The notes beneath the pieces were generated by a model. It was given only the letters and a program-made list of their open reading frames with translations, was not told the origin of the DNA and did no database searches. From Sphingomonas sp. (GTDB taxonomy: Bacteria > Pseudomonadota > Alphaproteobacteria > Sphingomonadales > Sphingomonadaceae), in assembly GCA_025981625.1 (NCBI GenBank), contig JAICXF010000037.1, positions 1-18,575 of the forward strand: 18,575 nt of DNA. The letters are read 5' to 3'. The position numbers and the translations under genes are program-made. This document shows positions 6,273 through 14,918 of the stretch, piece by piece (position 1 is the stretch's first letter; each line of letters opens with the position of its first letter).

Positions 6273-6734
6273 TTGCCGCGCCACAGCGAGACCAAGCACT
6301 TACCCTACACGCCCGAGCAATTGTTCGACCTCGTCGCCGACGTTGCCCGCTACGACGAGTTCCTGCCGTGGGTTGTCGCCGTGCGCATCCGCTCATCGAG
6401 CGAGACCGAGACGGTGGCAGACCTGGTGGTGGGCTTCAACGCGTTCAAGGAGCGGTTCACCAGCCGCGTTCACAAGGAACCGCCGAGGCGCATCTGCGTC
6501 GACTATGTCGAGGGGCCGCTCAAATATCTGCACAATGAATGGACATTCGACCGCGCGCCGGATGGCGGCACGAACCTGTCCTTCTCCGTCGATTTTGCCT
6601 TCAAGTCCCGGCTGTTCGAGACTCTCGCCGGATCGATGTTCGACCGCGCTCTTCGGCGGATGACGTCGGCGTTCGAACAGCGCGCGGCGGCGCTCTACGG
6701 CATGAGCAGTTCGAGCGCGCAAAGCGCCGCCTGA
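6273..6734 (+). CDS. RatA/Coq10-family START-like ubiquinone-binding protein
   Basis: This 153-residue protein is a single polyketide-cyclase/START-type fold (SRPBCC). Family blocks are the N-terminal HSETKHLPYTPEQLFDLVAD, YDEFLPWV, FNAFKERFTSRV, YVEGPLKYLHNEW and FSVDFAFKSRLFETLAG. Homologues in alphaproteobacteria are annotated either RatA-like or Coq10-like; Coq10 proteins bind ubiquinone and assist its use in respiration, which I consider likelier here. The start is TTG 6273: GGAGGA (6262-6267) lies 5 bases upstream, and the protein then begins at the usual place. That ribosome-binding site sits inside the terminal stem of the intergenic repeat. The 3' end overlaps pncC, on the other strand, by 40 bases. 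Confidence 0.87.
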   Translation: MPRHSETKHLPYTPEQLFDLVADVARYDEFLPWVVAVRIRSSSETETVADLVVGFNAFKERFTSRVHKEPPRRICVDYVEGPLKYLHNEWTFDRAPDGGTNLSFSVDFAFKSRLFETLAGSMFDRALRRMTSAFEQRAAALYGMSSSSAQSAA

Positions 6735-7198
6735 AGGCGCACGCCGGAGCGCGTCTTTTCATCGAAGAATTTCTGATCCGCCACGATCCGGGCAGGGTCG
6801 GCGTCGCGCTCCGCACGAGCGAAGACGACTGTGCCGACCGGCTTCTGCGGCGTCCCTCCGCCTGGACCCGCGATGCCGGTGATGGCCACCGCCACATCGG
6901 CATCGGACGTCGCCAGCGCTCCCCGGGCCATCGCCCAGGCAGTGGCGACACTGACCGCGCCAAACGTGTCGACGACTTCTTCGGAGACCTTCAGCTCGGC
7001 GATTTTGGCCGCATTGGAATAGGTTACGTAACCTGCTTCGAACATTTCCGAAGCCCCGGAAATCTCCGTGAGCGCCGCGCAGACGAGACCGCCGGTGCAG
7101 CTTTCGGCGACTGCAACCCGGCGCCCGGCCTTCCGGTTCGCCTCAACAACCTCGCGCGCGCGGTCCACCAGCTGCTTGGGAAGAAGTGAATCTGTCAC
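6695..7198 (-). CDS. pncC: CinA C-terminal-type nicotinamide-nucleotide amidohydrolase
   Basis: This 167-residue protein corresponds to the stand-alone CinA C-terminal (PncC) domain, which deamidates NMN to NaMN in pyridine-nucleotide recycling. The signature AESCTGGLV (31-39, with the expected nucleophile Ser33), AGYVTYSNAAKI and VAITGIAGPGGGTPQKPVGTV (split over about 106-126) are present. The N-terminal MoCF domain of full CinA is absent, as is usual for this form. GTG 7196-7198 starts it, 3 bases after the ispDF stop, so the two are surely cotranscribed. Its last 40 bases overlap the end of ratA tail to tail. Confidence 0.9.
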   Translation of the reverse strand: MTDSLLPKQLVDRAREVVEANRKAGRRVAVAESCTGGLVCAALTEISGASEMFEAGYVTYSNAAKIAELKVSEEVVDTFGAVSVATAWAMARGALATSDADVAVAITGIAGPGGGTPQKPVGTVVFARAERDADPARIVADQKFFDEKTRSGVRLQAALCALELLMP

Positions 7199-7201
7199 CG
7201 C

Positions 7202-8338
7202 CTAGAAACCCATCCGGATATTTGCGACCGCCTGGGCAGCAATACCCTCGCGGCGGCCGGTAAAGCCGAGCCCTTCGGTCGTCGTCGCCTTCACGCTGAC
7301 CTGGTCAACGCTCAAACCGGCAATTTCGGCAATCCTCGAACGCATTGCAGCGCGAAAGGGACCCACCCGGGGAGTTTCGGCGATGACCGTGCAATCGACA
7401 TGGTCGATTACCGCGCCTCTGCTTCTGACCAACTCCACAACATGGGCGAGGAACAGTGCCGACGGCGCATCCTTAAAGCGCGCGTCGGACGGCGGGAAAT
7501 GTTCGCCGATGTCGCCCAGCCCCGCGGCACCGAGCAAAGCATCGGTAATCGCGTGCAGCACGACGTCGGCATCGCTGTGGCCGGCAAGGCCGCGCTCGTG
7601 GGGGATCTGCACCCCGCCGAGCATGATCGGGCCATCGCCGGAAAAGGCGTGGACGTCGAACCCCATGCCGGTCCGTGGTGTGAGGCGCCCAATCAACCAT
7701 TGCTCGGCGCGCTCGAAATCGGCGCGGACCGTAAGCTTCTCGAGCGCCGGATCGCCCTCGACCGCGGCGACCTTCATTCCAGCGGCACGAAGCACCGTCG
7801 TTTCGTCGGTTGGGGAGGCGCCCGACCACAGCTCATAGGCGGACTTGAGCGCGTCGACCCGGAACGCCTGTGGAGTCTGCACGCGGCCGAGGCCTGTCCG
7901 CTCAACCGGCTCGCCAACGCCATCGTCGATCCGGGCAAGGGTATCGCTGACCGCAAGCACCGGGGCGGCACCCTCGAAGAATTCGAGGCTCGCGATCAGG
8001 CGGTCGATGACGGCGGGCGGACAGAAGGGCCGGGCGGCATCATGCACGAGCACCGCATCGGCCTCGATGACAGCCAGTCCCGCGCGGACCGAATCCGCCC
8101 GCTGGGCACCACCGTCGATGAGTGTCCCGACGTCGAGGCCGTTCAGCGCTGCCGACGCGTTCTCCTGCTGTCCGTCCGCAACCACGACGCGCACCGCTCC
8201 CACGGCTGGATGATGGATCAGCGATTCCACCGCCCAGCGAAGGACTGGCTTGCCCCCAATTGTCCGGAACTGCTTTGGAATGTCGCCGCCCATCCGGGAG
8301 CCGCTTCCGGCAGCGACGATGAGCGCGGTGGTGGTCAC
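7202..8338 (-). CDS. ispDF: Bifunctional IspD/IspF enzyme of the MEP isoprenoid pathway
   Basis: This 378-residue fusion carries two non-consecutive steps of the methylerythritol phosphate pathway. Residues 1 to about 215 are IspD (MEP cytidylyltransferase): the nucleotide-binding loop [10 protein letters not shown] with PKQF (Lys22) and VHDAARP are intact. Residues 222-378 are IspF (MECDP synthase): [10 protein letters not shown] (metal ligands Asp228 and His230), [13 protein letters not shown] (His262), and the C-terminal [16 protein letters not shown]. Fused IspDF is a known alphaproteobacterial and epsilonproteobacterial form. GTG 8336-8338 is used, with GAGG 8 bases upstream. The divergent dusB starts 65 bases away, so both promoters must lie in that gap; pncC follows in the same unit. 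Confidence 0.95.
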   Translation of the reverse strand: MTTTALIVAAGSGSRMGGDIPKQFRTIGGKPVLRWAVESLIHHPAVGAVRVVVADGQQENASAALNGLDVGTLIDGGAQRADSVRAGLAVIEADAVLVHDAARPFCPPAVIDRLIASLEFFEGAAPVLAVSDTLARIDDGVGEPVERTGLGRVQTPQAFRVDALKSAYELWSGASPTDETTVLRAAGMKVAAVEGDPALEKLTVRADFERAEQWLIGRLTPRTGMGFDVHAFSGDGPIMLGGVQIPHERGLAGHSDADVVLHAITDALLGAAGLGDIGEHFPPSDARFKDAPSALFLAHVVELVRSRGAVIDHVDCTVIAETPRVGPFRAAMRSRIAEIAGLSVDQVSVKATTTEGLGFTGRREGIAAQAVANIRMGF

Positions 8339-8364
8339 GGCGCGGGCCTCTACGGCGGCTTGCC

Positions 8365-8393
8365 TTGTCCGCCAAGCGCTGATCCATTATCTG
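8365..8393 (+). promoter_or_regulatory. Candidate dusB promoter with very short leader
   Basis: TTGTCC (8365-8370), 17 bases, TATCTG (8388-8393), then ATG 10 bases later (8404). The leader would be only about 3-4 bases, and no Shine-Dalgarno is visible. The same TATCTG hexamer precedes lipA. Confidence 0.3.
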
Positions 8394-8403
8394 CGCGGCT
8401 TCC

Positions 8404-9402
8404 ATGACCGCTTTGAACCCCATTCGGATCGGCCCGGTAGAGGTCGCGTCGCCAGTTATCCTGGCGCCGATGACCGCCGTCACCGACCTGCCGTTCCGAC
8501 GCATGGTCAAGCGCTATGGCGCGGGGCTGACCGTGAGCGAGATGATCGCGAGCCAGGCGATGGTCCGCGAAACCCGCCAGTCGCTCCAGAAAGCGATGTG
8601 GGACCCTGCCGAAGAGCCGGTCTCGATGCAGCTCGCCGGGTGCGAGCCGAGCGTGATGGCCGAAGCCGCAAGGATCAACGAGCAGCGCGGCGCGGCGATC
8701 ATCGACATCAACATGGGTTGCCCCGTCAAAAAGGTCGTCAACGGCGAGGCCGGATCGGCGCTGATGCGGGACCTGCCGCTCGCGGCCAAGCTGATCGAGG
8801 CGACGGTCAAAGCCGTGAAGGTGCCGGTCACGCTGAAGACCCGGATGGGCTGGAACCACGACAATCTGAACGCCCCCGAGCTCGCCCGCATCGCGCAGGA
8901 CCTCGGGGTCCAGATGATCACCATCCACGGCCGCACCCGCTGTCAGATGTACAAGGGCGAGGCGGACTGGGCTTTCGTCCGGCGGGTGAAGGAAGCTGTC
9001 TCGGTCCCGGTGATCGTCAACGGCGACATCTGCTCGATCGAGGACGCGCGCGAGGCGCTTCGCCAGTCAGGTGCCGACGGCGTGATGTTCGGCCGTGGCG
9101 CGTATGGACGGCCCTGGTTGATTGCCCAGGTGATGAGCGAGCTCGGTGGCGGAGGGGCTCGCCCGGACCCCAGCCTCGACGAGCAGCTCGACACGATGCT
9201 GGAGCAATATGACGAGATGCTGGAGCTTTACGGCACCCAGACGGGCGTCAATCTGGCCCGCAAGCATATCGGCTGGTACACCAAGGGGCTGCCGGGCTCG
9301 GCCGAGCTTCGTAATCGCGTCAACCAGCAGGACGATCCAGCTGTGGTCATCCGCATGTTGCGCGAATTCTATTCACCCTGGCTGAAGCGCAGCGCCGCCT
9401 GA
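8404..9402 (+). CDS. dusB: tRNA-dihydrouridine synthase DusB (NifR3 family)
   Basis: This 332-residue FMN enzyme reduces uridine to dihydrouridine in tRNA. It has a TIM-barrel start [15 protein letters not shown], the catalytic-loop [20 protein letters not shown] with Cys106, KTRMGW, the FMN-contact [15 protein letters not shown] and [10 protein letters not shown], and the tRNA-binding C-terminal helical domain ([12 protein letters not shown]). The length is typical. The ATG has no ribosome-binding site. It sits 51 bases ahead of ntrY on the same strand; in many alphaproteobacteria this gene (nifR3) heads the ntrBC-ntrYX cluster, but here ntrB and ntrC are missing. A CACAGCTGTG palindrome plus five T lies in the gap to ntrY. 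Confidence 0.95.
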   Translation: MTALNPIRIGPVEVASPVILAPMTAVTDLPFRRMVKRYGAGLTVSEMIASQAMVRETRQSLQKAMWDPAEEPVSMQLAGCEPSVMAEAARINEQRGAAIIDINMGCPVKKVVNGEAGSALMRDLPLAAKLIEATVKAVKVPVTLKTRMGWNHDNLNAPELARIAQDLGVQMITIHGRTRCQMYKGEADWAFVRRVKEAVSVPVIVNGDICSIEDAREALRQSGADGVMFGRGAYGRPWLIAQVMSELGGGGARPDPSLDEQLDTMLEQYDEMLELYGTQTGVNLARKHIGWYTKGLPGSAELRNRVNQQDDPAVVIRMLREFYSPWLKRSAA

Positions 9403-9453
9403 ACCGAATAAAGCCGTCACAGCTGTGTTTTTGATGCAACGCTCGGCGCAACC

Positions 9454-11730
9454 ATGCTAGGGCGGGCGCGAATGGACGCGCGTACGGCCGACTCACCGGT
9501 CATCTCCCAACAACAAAGCTGGCTCCAGCGGGAGCGGGCGAGCGGTCGCTTCTATGATCGCATCGCATGGGTGATCGCTTTGATCCTGGTCGGGATCATG
9601 GCGCTGAGCTTCTGGCTCCTGAGACGCGGCGCGGAGCCTGGCACTTTGTTGTCACCGCCGCTCATTGCCCTGCTGCTGATCGCCAATCTGCTGCCGGCAA
9701 TTACGCTGATGGCGCTCTACGCGCGCAGGGTCGCGGTTCGGCGGGCCGAGCGGGGCGGGCTGGGAAGCGGTCGGCTGCACATCCGGCTGGTCGCGCTGTT
9801 CACGGCCATCGCCGCGGTGCCGACCGTGCTGGTGGCGATTTTCGCCTCGCTGCTGTTCCAGAGCGGTCTCGAATTCTGGTTTTCCAACCGCGCCCGCAAC
9901 ATGCTCGAGAACACGGTGCAGATCGCGCGCACCAGCTACGATCGCGAGGTCGAACGGGTCGCCAACGAAACGGTCACAGCCAGTTCGGATCTCGCCGGAT
10001 ATCTGCGGATGACGACCATCGACGACCCGCGCTTTGCCGTCGCCTTCGCCAAGAACCAGGTACTCAACCGCGGTCTCTCGGAAGCCATCATCTTCACCTA
10101 CGGCCCGGACAAGCAGATCCGCACGCTCGCTCTGGTCAATCCGTACGATCGCGCGCTGGACAAGGTCATCACGCCGGATCGCATCACTGCGCTTGGCAGC
10201 AAGCCGAGTGTCCCCGTCAACTCCTCGGACCGGATCGGAGCGCTCACTCGGCTCGACTACGGGCCGAATACCTATCTCTACGAAGCGCGCGTTTTCGATC
10301 CGCAATTCCGCCAGCAAATCCAGCGCTCCAGCGACGTGCTTCACGATTACCAGTCGCTGCTGAGGCGTTCTCGAGTGAACCAGCTTCGCTTCAACGGAGC
10401 GCTGTTGCTCGGTGCGCTGGTCATCGTCGGCCTGTCGATTCTCACCGCCCTCCGGCTGGCGGACCGACTGGTCCGCCCCGTCGGCGAGCTCGTGACTGCG
10501 GCGGGACGGATCGAGGAAGGCGACTTTTCCGCGCGCGTGCCGGAGGCGAAGAGCGAGGACGAGGTGCAGACGCTCGCCACCGCCTTCAACCGGATGGCCG
10601 GGCGCCTCGACGAGCAAACCAACGAACTGCGCACCGCCAATACGCAGCTCGAAACGCGCCGGGCGTTCATCGAGGCGGTGCTGTCGAGCGTCACCGCGGG
10701 TGTCGTGGCCGTCGACAGCCGGCTGCACATCCTGCTGCTCAATCGTTCCGCCGAAAGACTGCTGCAAAAGGGCGAGGGCGATATCGGAGGACGCAATCTG
10801 GCGGCGGTTTCGCCCGAGCTGGACGAATTCATCCGCGGCGATCAGGCCGAGGCCAACGTGCTGGTCAGCGCCGACGACGGTCAGCGAACGCTGGCGGTCA
10901 AGCGAGTCCGCTACCAGGATGGCGCCGTCCTGACGTTCGACGACATCACCGATCAGCTCTCCGATCAGCGCCGCGCAGCCTGGTCGGACATCGCGCGGCG
11001 GATCGCCCACGAGATCAAGAACCCGCTCACTCCCATCCAGCTCGCCGCCGAGCGGCTTCAGCGACGGTTCGGCAAGGAGATCAGCTCGGACACAGACACC
11101 TTCGAACGGCTGACCGGGACCATCGTACGCCAGGTCGGCGACCTCAGGCGGATGGTCGACGAATTCTCCAACTTCGCGCGGATGCCCAAGCCCGTGTTTC
11201 GCGACGAGAACGTGCATGAGATCGCTCGCCAGGCCCTGTTCCTGCACGAGGTGGCGCATCCGGCGATCGCTTTCGCGATCGATCCGTCCGAAGGCGACTT
11301 CCGCATGGTTTGCGACCGGCGCCAGCTTGCGCAGGCGCTGACAAACATTGTCAAGAATGCTGTGGAAGCCATTGAAAGCCGTATAATTCGTGGCGAGCAC
11401 AGTCTGGCGGGCGATCGTGTCGACCTGAAGATGAGAAAGCAAAACGGAAGCCTTGTCATCGACGTGCTCGACACCGGAATAGGGCTTCCCGAAAATCGCG
11501 AACGGCTGACCGAACCTTATGTGACGACGCGGGTGAGGGGTACCGGCCTCGGCTTGGCGATCGTCAAGAAGATCGTGGAAGAGCATCTCGGCGACATCGC
11601 GTTTCTCGATCGTCCGGGCGGAGGAACGCACGTTCGCATCGCGTTCGACACGGCTCGCCTCGCTGCACTCGCGGGCGAGACGCACCATGGCTCGACCGAG
11701 GAGCACAATTACAATGATGAGGAAGCCTGA
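9454..11730 (+). CDS. ntrY: Sensor histidine kinase NtrY
   Basis: This inner-membrane kinase has 758 residues. Membrane helices lie at about 37-56, 65-90, 107-135 and 310-335, with a periplasmic sensor region between the last two. A HAMP domain follows (DRLVRPVGELVTAAGRIEEG), then a PAS domain (about 400-490), the dimerisation/phosphoacceptor helix with His519 in IAHEIKNPLTP, and the ATPase domain: N box TNIVKNAVEAIE (Asn635), G1 DTGIGLP (from Asp673) and G2 GTGLGLAI. It partners NtrX, encoded next, and the pair is linked to nitrogen, redox or envelope control depending on the species. ATG 9454 is the longest start; ATG 9472, preceded by GGGCGGG, is a good alternative. The stop overlaps the ntrX ATG by one base (TGATG). 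Confidence 0.94.
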   Translation: MLGRARMDARTADSPVISQQQSWLQRERASGRFYDRIAWVIALILVGIMALSFWLLRRGAEPGTLLSPPLIALLLIANLLPAITLMALYARRVAVRRAERGGLGSGRLHIRLVALFTAIAAVPTVLVAIFASLLFQSGLEFWFSNRARNMLENTVQIARTSYDREVERVANETVTASSDLAGYLRMTTIDDPRFAVAFAKNQVLNRGLSEAIIFTYGPDKQIRTLALVNPYDRALDKVITPDRITALGSKPSVPVNSSDRIGALTRLDYGPNTYLYEARVFDPQFRQQIQRSSDVLHDYQSLLRRSRVNQLRFNGALLLGALVIVGLSILTALRLADRLVRPVGELVTAAGRIEEGDFSARVPEAKSEDEVQTLATAFNRMAGRLDEQTNELRTANTQLETRRAFIEAVLSSVTAGVVAVDSRLHILLLNRSAERLLQKGEGDIGGRNLAAVSPELDEFIRGDQAEANVLVSADDGQRTLAVKRVRYQDGAVLTFDDITDQLSDQRRAAWSDIARRIAHEIKNPLTPIQLAAERLQRRFGKEISSDTDTFERLTGTIVRQVGDLRRMVDEFSNFARMPKPVFRDENVHEIARQALFLHEVAHPAIAFAIDPSEGDFRMVCDRRQLAQALTNIVKNAVEAIESRIIRGEHSLAGDRVDLKMRKQNGSLVIDVLDTGIGLPENRERLTEPYVTTRVRGTGLGLAIVKKIVEEHLGDIAFLDRPGGGTHVRIAFDTARLAALAGETHHGSTEEHNYNDEEA

Positions 11731-13112
11731 TGGCGCTTGAAGTGCTCGTAGTGGACGACGAGGCCGATATCCGCGACCTCGTCAGCGGTGTGCTGGAAGA
11801 CGAGGGCTATGCGGTCAGGACCGCCGCCGACAGCTCGCAAACGCTCGATGCAATCGAGGAGCGGCGTCCGTCGATGGTGCTGCTGGACGTTTGGCTGCAG
11901 GACTCGAAGCTCGACGGGCTGCAGTTGCTTCAGGAGATCAAGCACCGCGACGCGACGATCCCGGTGCTGATGATCTCCGGGCACGGTAACCTCGACACGG
12001 CGGTGGCGGCGGTGCGCGAGGGCGCAGTCGACTTCATCGAGAAGCCGTTCGAAGCCGAGCGCCTGATCTATCTCGTCGACCGCGCGACCGAGACCGACCG
12101 GCTGCGTCGTGAAAACCAGACGCTTCGGCTTCAGGTCGGGCAGGAAGACCAGCTTCACGGCAATTCGGTGGCCATCAACACCGTTCGCGCTACCCTCAAG
12201 CGGGTCGCTCCAACCGGCAGCAGGGTGTTGATTTCGGGTCCGCCGGGCGTCGGCAAGGAAATTGCCGCGCGCATGATCCACCAGTGGAGCCCGCGGGCGC
12301 GCGCGCCATTCATCGTCCTGTCGGCGGCAATGATGAGCCCCGATCGGGTCGAGGAGGAATTGTTCGGCAGCGAAGGGGAGGGGACAATGCGGCCCGGCCT
12401 GCTCGAACAGGCCCACGGAGGCACCCTGTTCCTCGACGAGATCGCCGACATGCCGCTCACGACGCAGGGCAAGATCCTGCGGGTCCTGACCGACCAGAGC
12501 TATACGCGGGTCGGTGGCCAGCGTGCGGTGAAGGTCGACGTTCGCGTGCTTTCGGCGACGTCGCGCAACCTGCAGGACGAGATCACCGCAGGACGCTTCC
12601 GCGAGGATCTTTTCTACCGGCTCAATGTGGTTCCCGTGAAGCTTCCGCCCCTACGGGAACGGCGGGAAGACATCCCCGAACTCGTCAGTCATTTCCTCGC
12701 GCGCTTTGCCGCAGAGCGCCGAATGCCCGCACCGGCGATGTCGGACGAGGCCATGGCGGCGCTCCAGGCACACGACTGGCCGGGTAATGTGCGCCAGCTT
12801 CGAAACATCATGGAACGAACGCTGATCCTTGCGCCGGGCGATCGCGTGCAGCGCATCGATGTCGACCTGTTGCCACCCGAAATCCTCGACAACCAGAACG
12901 TGATGAGCGGCGCCAACTCGGCCATGGCCATCATGGGCAGTCCGCTTCGCGAAGCGCGCGAATCGTTCGAGCGCGAGTATCTCAAGATCCAGATCCGGCG
13001 GTTTTCGGGCAACATCTCGCGAACCGCGTCGTTCATTGGAATGGAGCGCTCGGCGCTGCACCGGAAGCTCAAGGCGCTTGGCATCGGTGAGAAGCGGGAG
13101 GGCGAGGAGTAG
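11730..13112 (+). CDS. ntrX: Response regulator NtrX (NtrC family, lacks GAFTGA)
   Basis: This 460-residue DNA-binding response regulator has three parts. The receiver domain (1-120) has Asp9, Asp10, phospho-acceptor Asp53 and Lys105. The AAA+ domain (about 140-375) has Walker A GPPGVGKE (170-177) and a Walker B segment [12 protein letters not shown] (230-241). The C-terminal Fis-type helix-turn-helix lies at about 410-453 ([20 protein letters not shown]). The sigma-54 contact loop is missing: where NtrC-type proteins have GAFTGA, this one has [19 protein letters not shown] (210-228), so classical sigma-54 activation is unlikely. GTG/ATG choice is clear: ATG 11730 overlaps the ntrY stop. hfq follows with its ribosome-binding site overlapping the ntrX stop codon. 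Confidence 0.93.
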   Translation: MALEVLVVDDEADIRDLVSGVLEDEGYAVRTAADSSQTLDAIEERRPSMVLLDVWLQDSKLDGLQLLQEIKHRDATIPVLMISGHGNLDTAVAAVREGAVDFIEKPFEAERLIYLVDRATETDRLRRENQTLRLQVGQEDQLHGNSVAINTVRATLKRVAPTGSRVLISGPPGVGKEIAARMIHQWSPRARAPFIVLSAAMMSPDRVEEELFGSEGEGTMRPGLLEQAHGGTLFLDEIADMPLTTQGKILRVLTDQSYTRVGGQRAVKVDVRVLSATSRNLQDEITAGRFREDLFYRLNVVPVKLPPLRERREDIPELVSHFLARFAAERRMPAPAMSDEAMAALQAHDWPGNVRQLRNIMERTLILAPGDRVQRIDVDLLPPEILDNQNVMSGANSAMAIMGSPLREARESFEREYLKIQIRRFSGNISRTASFIGMERSALHRKLKALGIGEKREGEE

Positions 13113-13122
13113 GAGGCGGCGC

Positions 13123-13614
13123 ATGGCGGCCCGTTCGCTGAGCCTGCAGGATCATTTCCTGAATAGCCTTCGGCGGGCCAAGGTGCCGCTCACCATCTTC
13201 CTCGTGAAAGGAGTCAAGCTTCAGGGCATTGTCACCTGGTTCGACGCCTTTTCGCTGCTGCTTCGGCGCGAAGGCACTTCGCAGCTCGTCTACAAGCATT
13301 CCATCTCGACCATCATGCCGGCTGAGGTTCCCCGCGACTTCACGCCGGGCGCAGCCGCAGCCGACGGTGGCAAGGGAGTCTTGCAAGACCTGTTCCTCGC
13401 CGCGGCAACGCGCGAGCAGGAGAGCATGACATTGTTCCTGGTCAACGGTGTCATGCTTCAGGGCACCGTCAGCGGCTTCGACCAGTTCTGCGTTTTTCTC
13501 GAGCGAGGCGGTCACGGGCAGCTGGTGTACAAGCATGCGATTTCGACGCTTCAGCCGGCCAGTCCGTTAAACCTTGGGTCGGAGCAGGACAGCGACCGGG
13601 AGGATCAGGCTTGA
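13123..13614 (+). CDS. hfq: RNA chaperone Hfq with two tandem Sm domains
   Basis: This 163-residue protein holds two Hfq (Sm-like) domains, where usual Hfq has one in about 70-100 residues. Domain 1 (5-66): [17 protein letters not shown], then [10 protein letters not shown], and [14 protein letters not shown] 20-residue linker follows. Domain 2 (86-145): [15 protein letters not shown], then [18 protein letters not shown] and [13 protein letters not shown]. Proximal-face residues are kept in both (Gln9/Gln88, Asp10/Asp89, the YKH motif at 57-59 and 136-138). The arginine rim is kept in domain 1 (Arg17, Arg18, Lys20) but mostly lost in domain 2 (Thr96, Arg97, Gln99). ATG 13123 is fixed by AGGAGG (13111-13116), which overlaps the ntrX stop. 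The protein would form a pseudo-hexamer from three chains, by inference. Confidence 0.95.
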   Translation: MAARSLSLQDHFLNSLRRAKVPLTIFLVKGVKLQGIVTWFDAFSLLLRREGTSQLVYKHSISTIMPAEVPRDFTPGAAAADGGKGVLQDLFLAAATREQESMTLFLVNGVMLQGTVSGFDQFCVFLERGGHGQLVYKHAISTLQPASPLNLGSEQDSDREDQA

Positions 13615-14918
13615 ACGCGTTCGACGGGAATGGCGCCATCGAGGTCGCACGCGGCGAACGAGCAGTCATCGCCGTGCCCGAGCTGCCGCGCGAAGGATCG
13701 CGCCACTCGGCCGAGGCGCGGGTCGAAGAAGCCGAAGGGCTGGCCGAGGCGATCGGCATCGAGGTGGTGGCGGCGCGGCCGTTCCGTGTCCGGACGATCA
13801 GGCCCGCCACCTTGCTTGGCAAGGGCCAGGTGGAGGAAATCGCCGAATCCGCGAAAGCCGAGGGCGCGGGACTGCTCATCGTCGACGCGGCGCTCAGCCC
13901 GGTGCAGCAGAAGAATCTGGAGGAGGAGGTCGGCGCCAAGGTAATCGACCGCACGGGACTGATCCTCGAGATTTTCGGGGAGCGGGCCGCGACAGCCGAG
14001 GGACGGCTGCAGGTCGAGCTTGCCCATCTCGACTATCAGGCTGGTCGGCTGGTGCGGAGCTGGACCCACCTCGAGCGGCAGCGCGGCGGCTTCGGGTTCC
14101 TCGGCGGGCCCGGCGAAACCCAGATCGAGGCCGACCGGCGAATGATTCGTGACCGCATGGCGAAGATCCGCCGCGAACTCGACCAGGTGAAGCGGACACG
14201 TACACTGCACCGTGACCGGCGCCAGCGCGCGCCGTGGCCCGTGGTCGCTCTGGTCGGCTATACGAATGCGGGGAAATCGACATTTTTCAACCAATTGACG
14301 GGCGAAGCTGTGTTCGCGGAGAACCTTTTATTCGCAACGCTCGACCCGACAATGCGCGACATCAAGCTTCCCGGCTTCGACAAGGTCATTCTCTCTGACA
14401 CGGTCGGCTTCGTCTCCGACCTTCCGACAGAGCTCATCGCCGCCTTCCGGGCGACCCTGGAGGAGGTGCGCGAGGCTGACCTCCTCGTCCACGTCCGCAA
14501 CATGGCGCATCCGGACCGGGAGGCGCAGCGAGATGACGTGGAAGACGTTCTGACGTCGCTCGGCTTGTCCGAAGAGGGCGCTCCGCCGAGAGTGGAAGCG
14601 TGGAACAAGGTGGATCTGGTCTCCGGTGATGAACGCAAGCGCCTGGAAGAGGAGGCGAAACGGCGCGATGACGTCATCCCGATCTCGGCGGTCACCGGAG
14701 AAGGCCTGGAAGCTCTGCGTGAACTGATGGCGACCAGACTGCGCACTGGTGAGCAGGTGCACCGGATCAGGATCGCCGCTGCGGATGGTAGCAAGGTTGC
14801 GTGGCTGCACTCGCGCGGAGAAGTTCTCGATCAGCGACTCGACGATGACGAATTGGAGCTGTCGGTCAGGCTTTCGCCCGACAATTGGGCGCGTTTTCAG
14901 GCGCTGGAGTCCGCCTGA
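13611..14918 (+). CDS. hflX: GTPase HflX
   Basis: This 435-residue GTPase splits stalled or hibernating ribosomes in homologues, often on heat stress. The N-terminal HflX domain contains [12 protein letters not shown] and a coiled region ending in [19 protein letters not shown]. The G domain has G1 GYTNAGKS (216-223), G3 DTVGF (263-267) and G4 NKVD (332-335). TTG 13611 is the start: GGGAGGA (13598-13604) lies 6 bases upstream, and the start overlaps the hfq stop (TTGA), so translation is coupled. hfq-hflX adjacency is ancient and is also seen in enterobacteria. The 3' end overlaps mazG, on the other strand, by 22 bases. Confidence 0.95.
   Translation: MNAFDGNGAIEVARGERAVIAVPELPREGSRHSAEARVEEAEGLAEAIGIEVVAARPFRVRTIRPATLLGKGQVEEIAESAKAEGAGLLIVDAALSPVQQKNLEEEVGAKVIDRTGLILEIFGERAATAEGRLQVELAHLDYQAGRLVRSWTHLERQRGGFGFLGGPGETQIEADRRMIRDRMAKIRRELDQVKRTRTLHRDRRQRAPWPVVALVGYTNAGKSTFFNQLTGEAVFAENLLFATLDPTMRDIKLPGFDKVILSDTVGFVSDLPTELIAAFRATLEEVREADLLVHVRNMAHPDREAQRDDVEDVLTSLGLSEEGAPPRVEAWNKVDLVSGDERKRLEEEAKRRDDVIPISAVTGEGLEALRELMATRLRTGEQVHRIRIAAADGSKVAWLHSRGEVLDQRLDDDELELSVRLSPDNWARFQALESA

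Noticed and set aside
9418..9432. CACAGCTGTG followed by five T as a dusB terminator
   Set aside because: The palindrome has no loop, so a real hairpin would have only three base pairs. It may be a protein-binding site, but nothing supports a specific call.
9652..11706. Open frame of 684 codons on the minus strand antisense to ntrY
   Set aside because: Its translation shows no domain, while the opposite strand encodes a full NtrY with every kinase motif. Long antisense frames are expected in GC-rich DNA with strong third-position bias.
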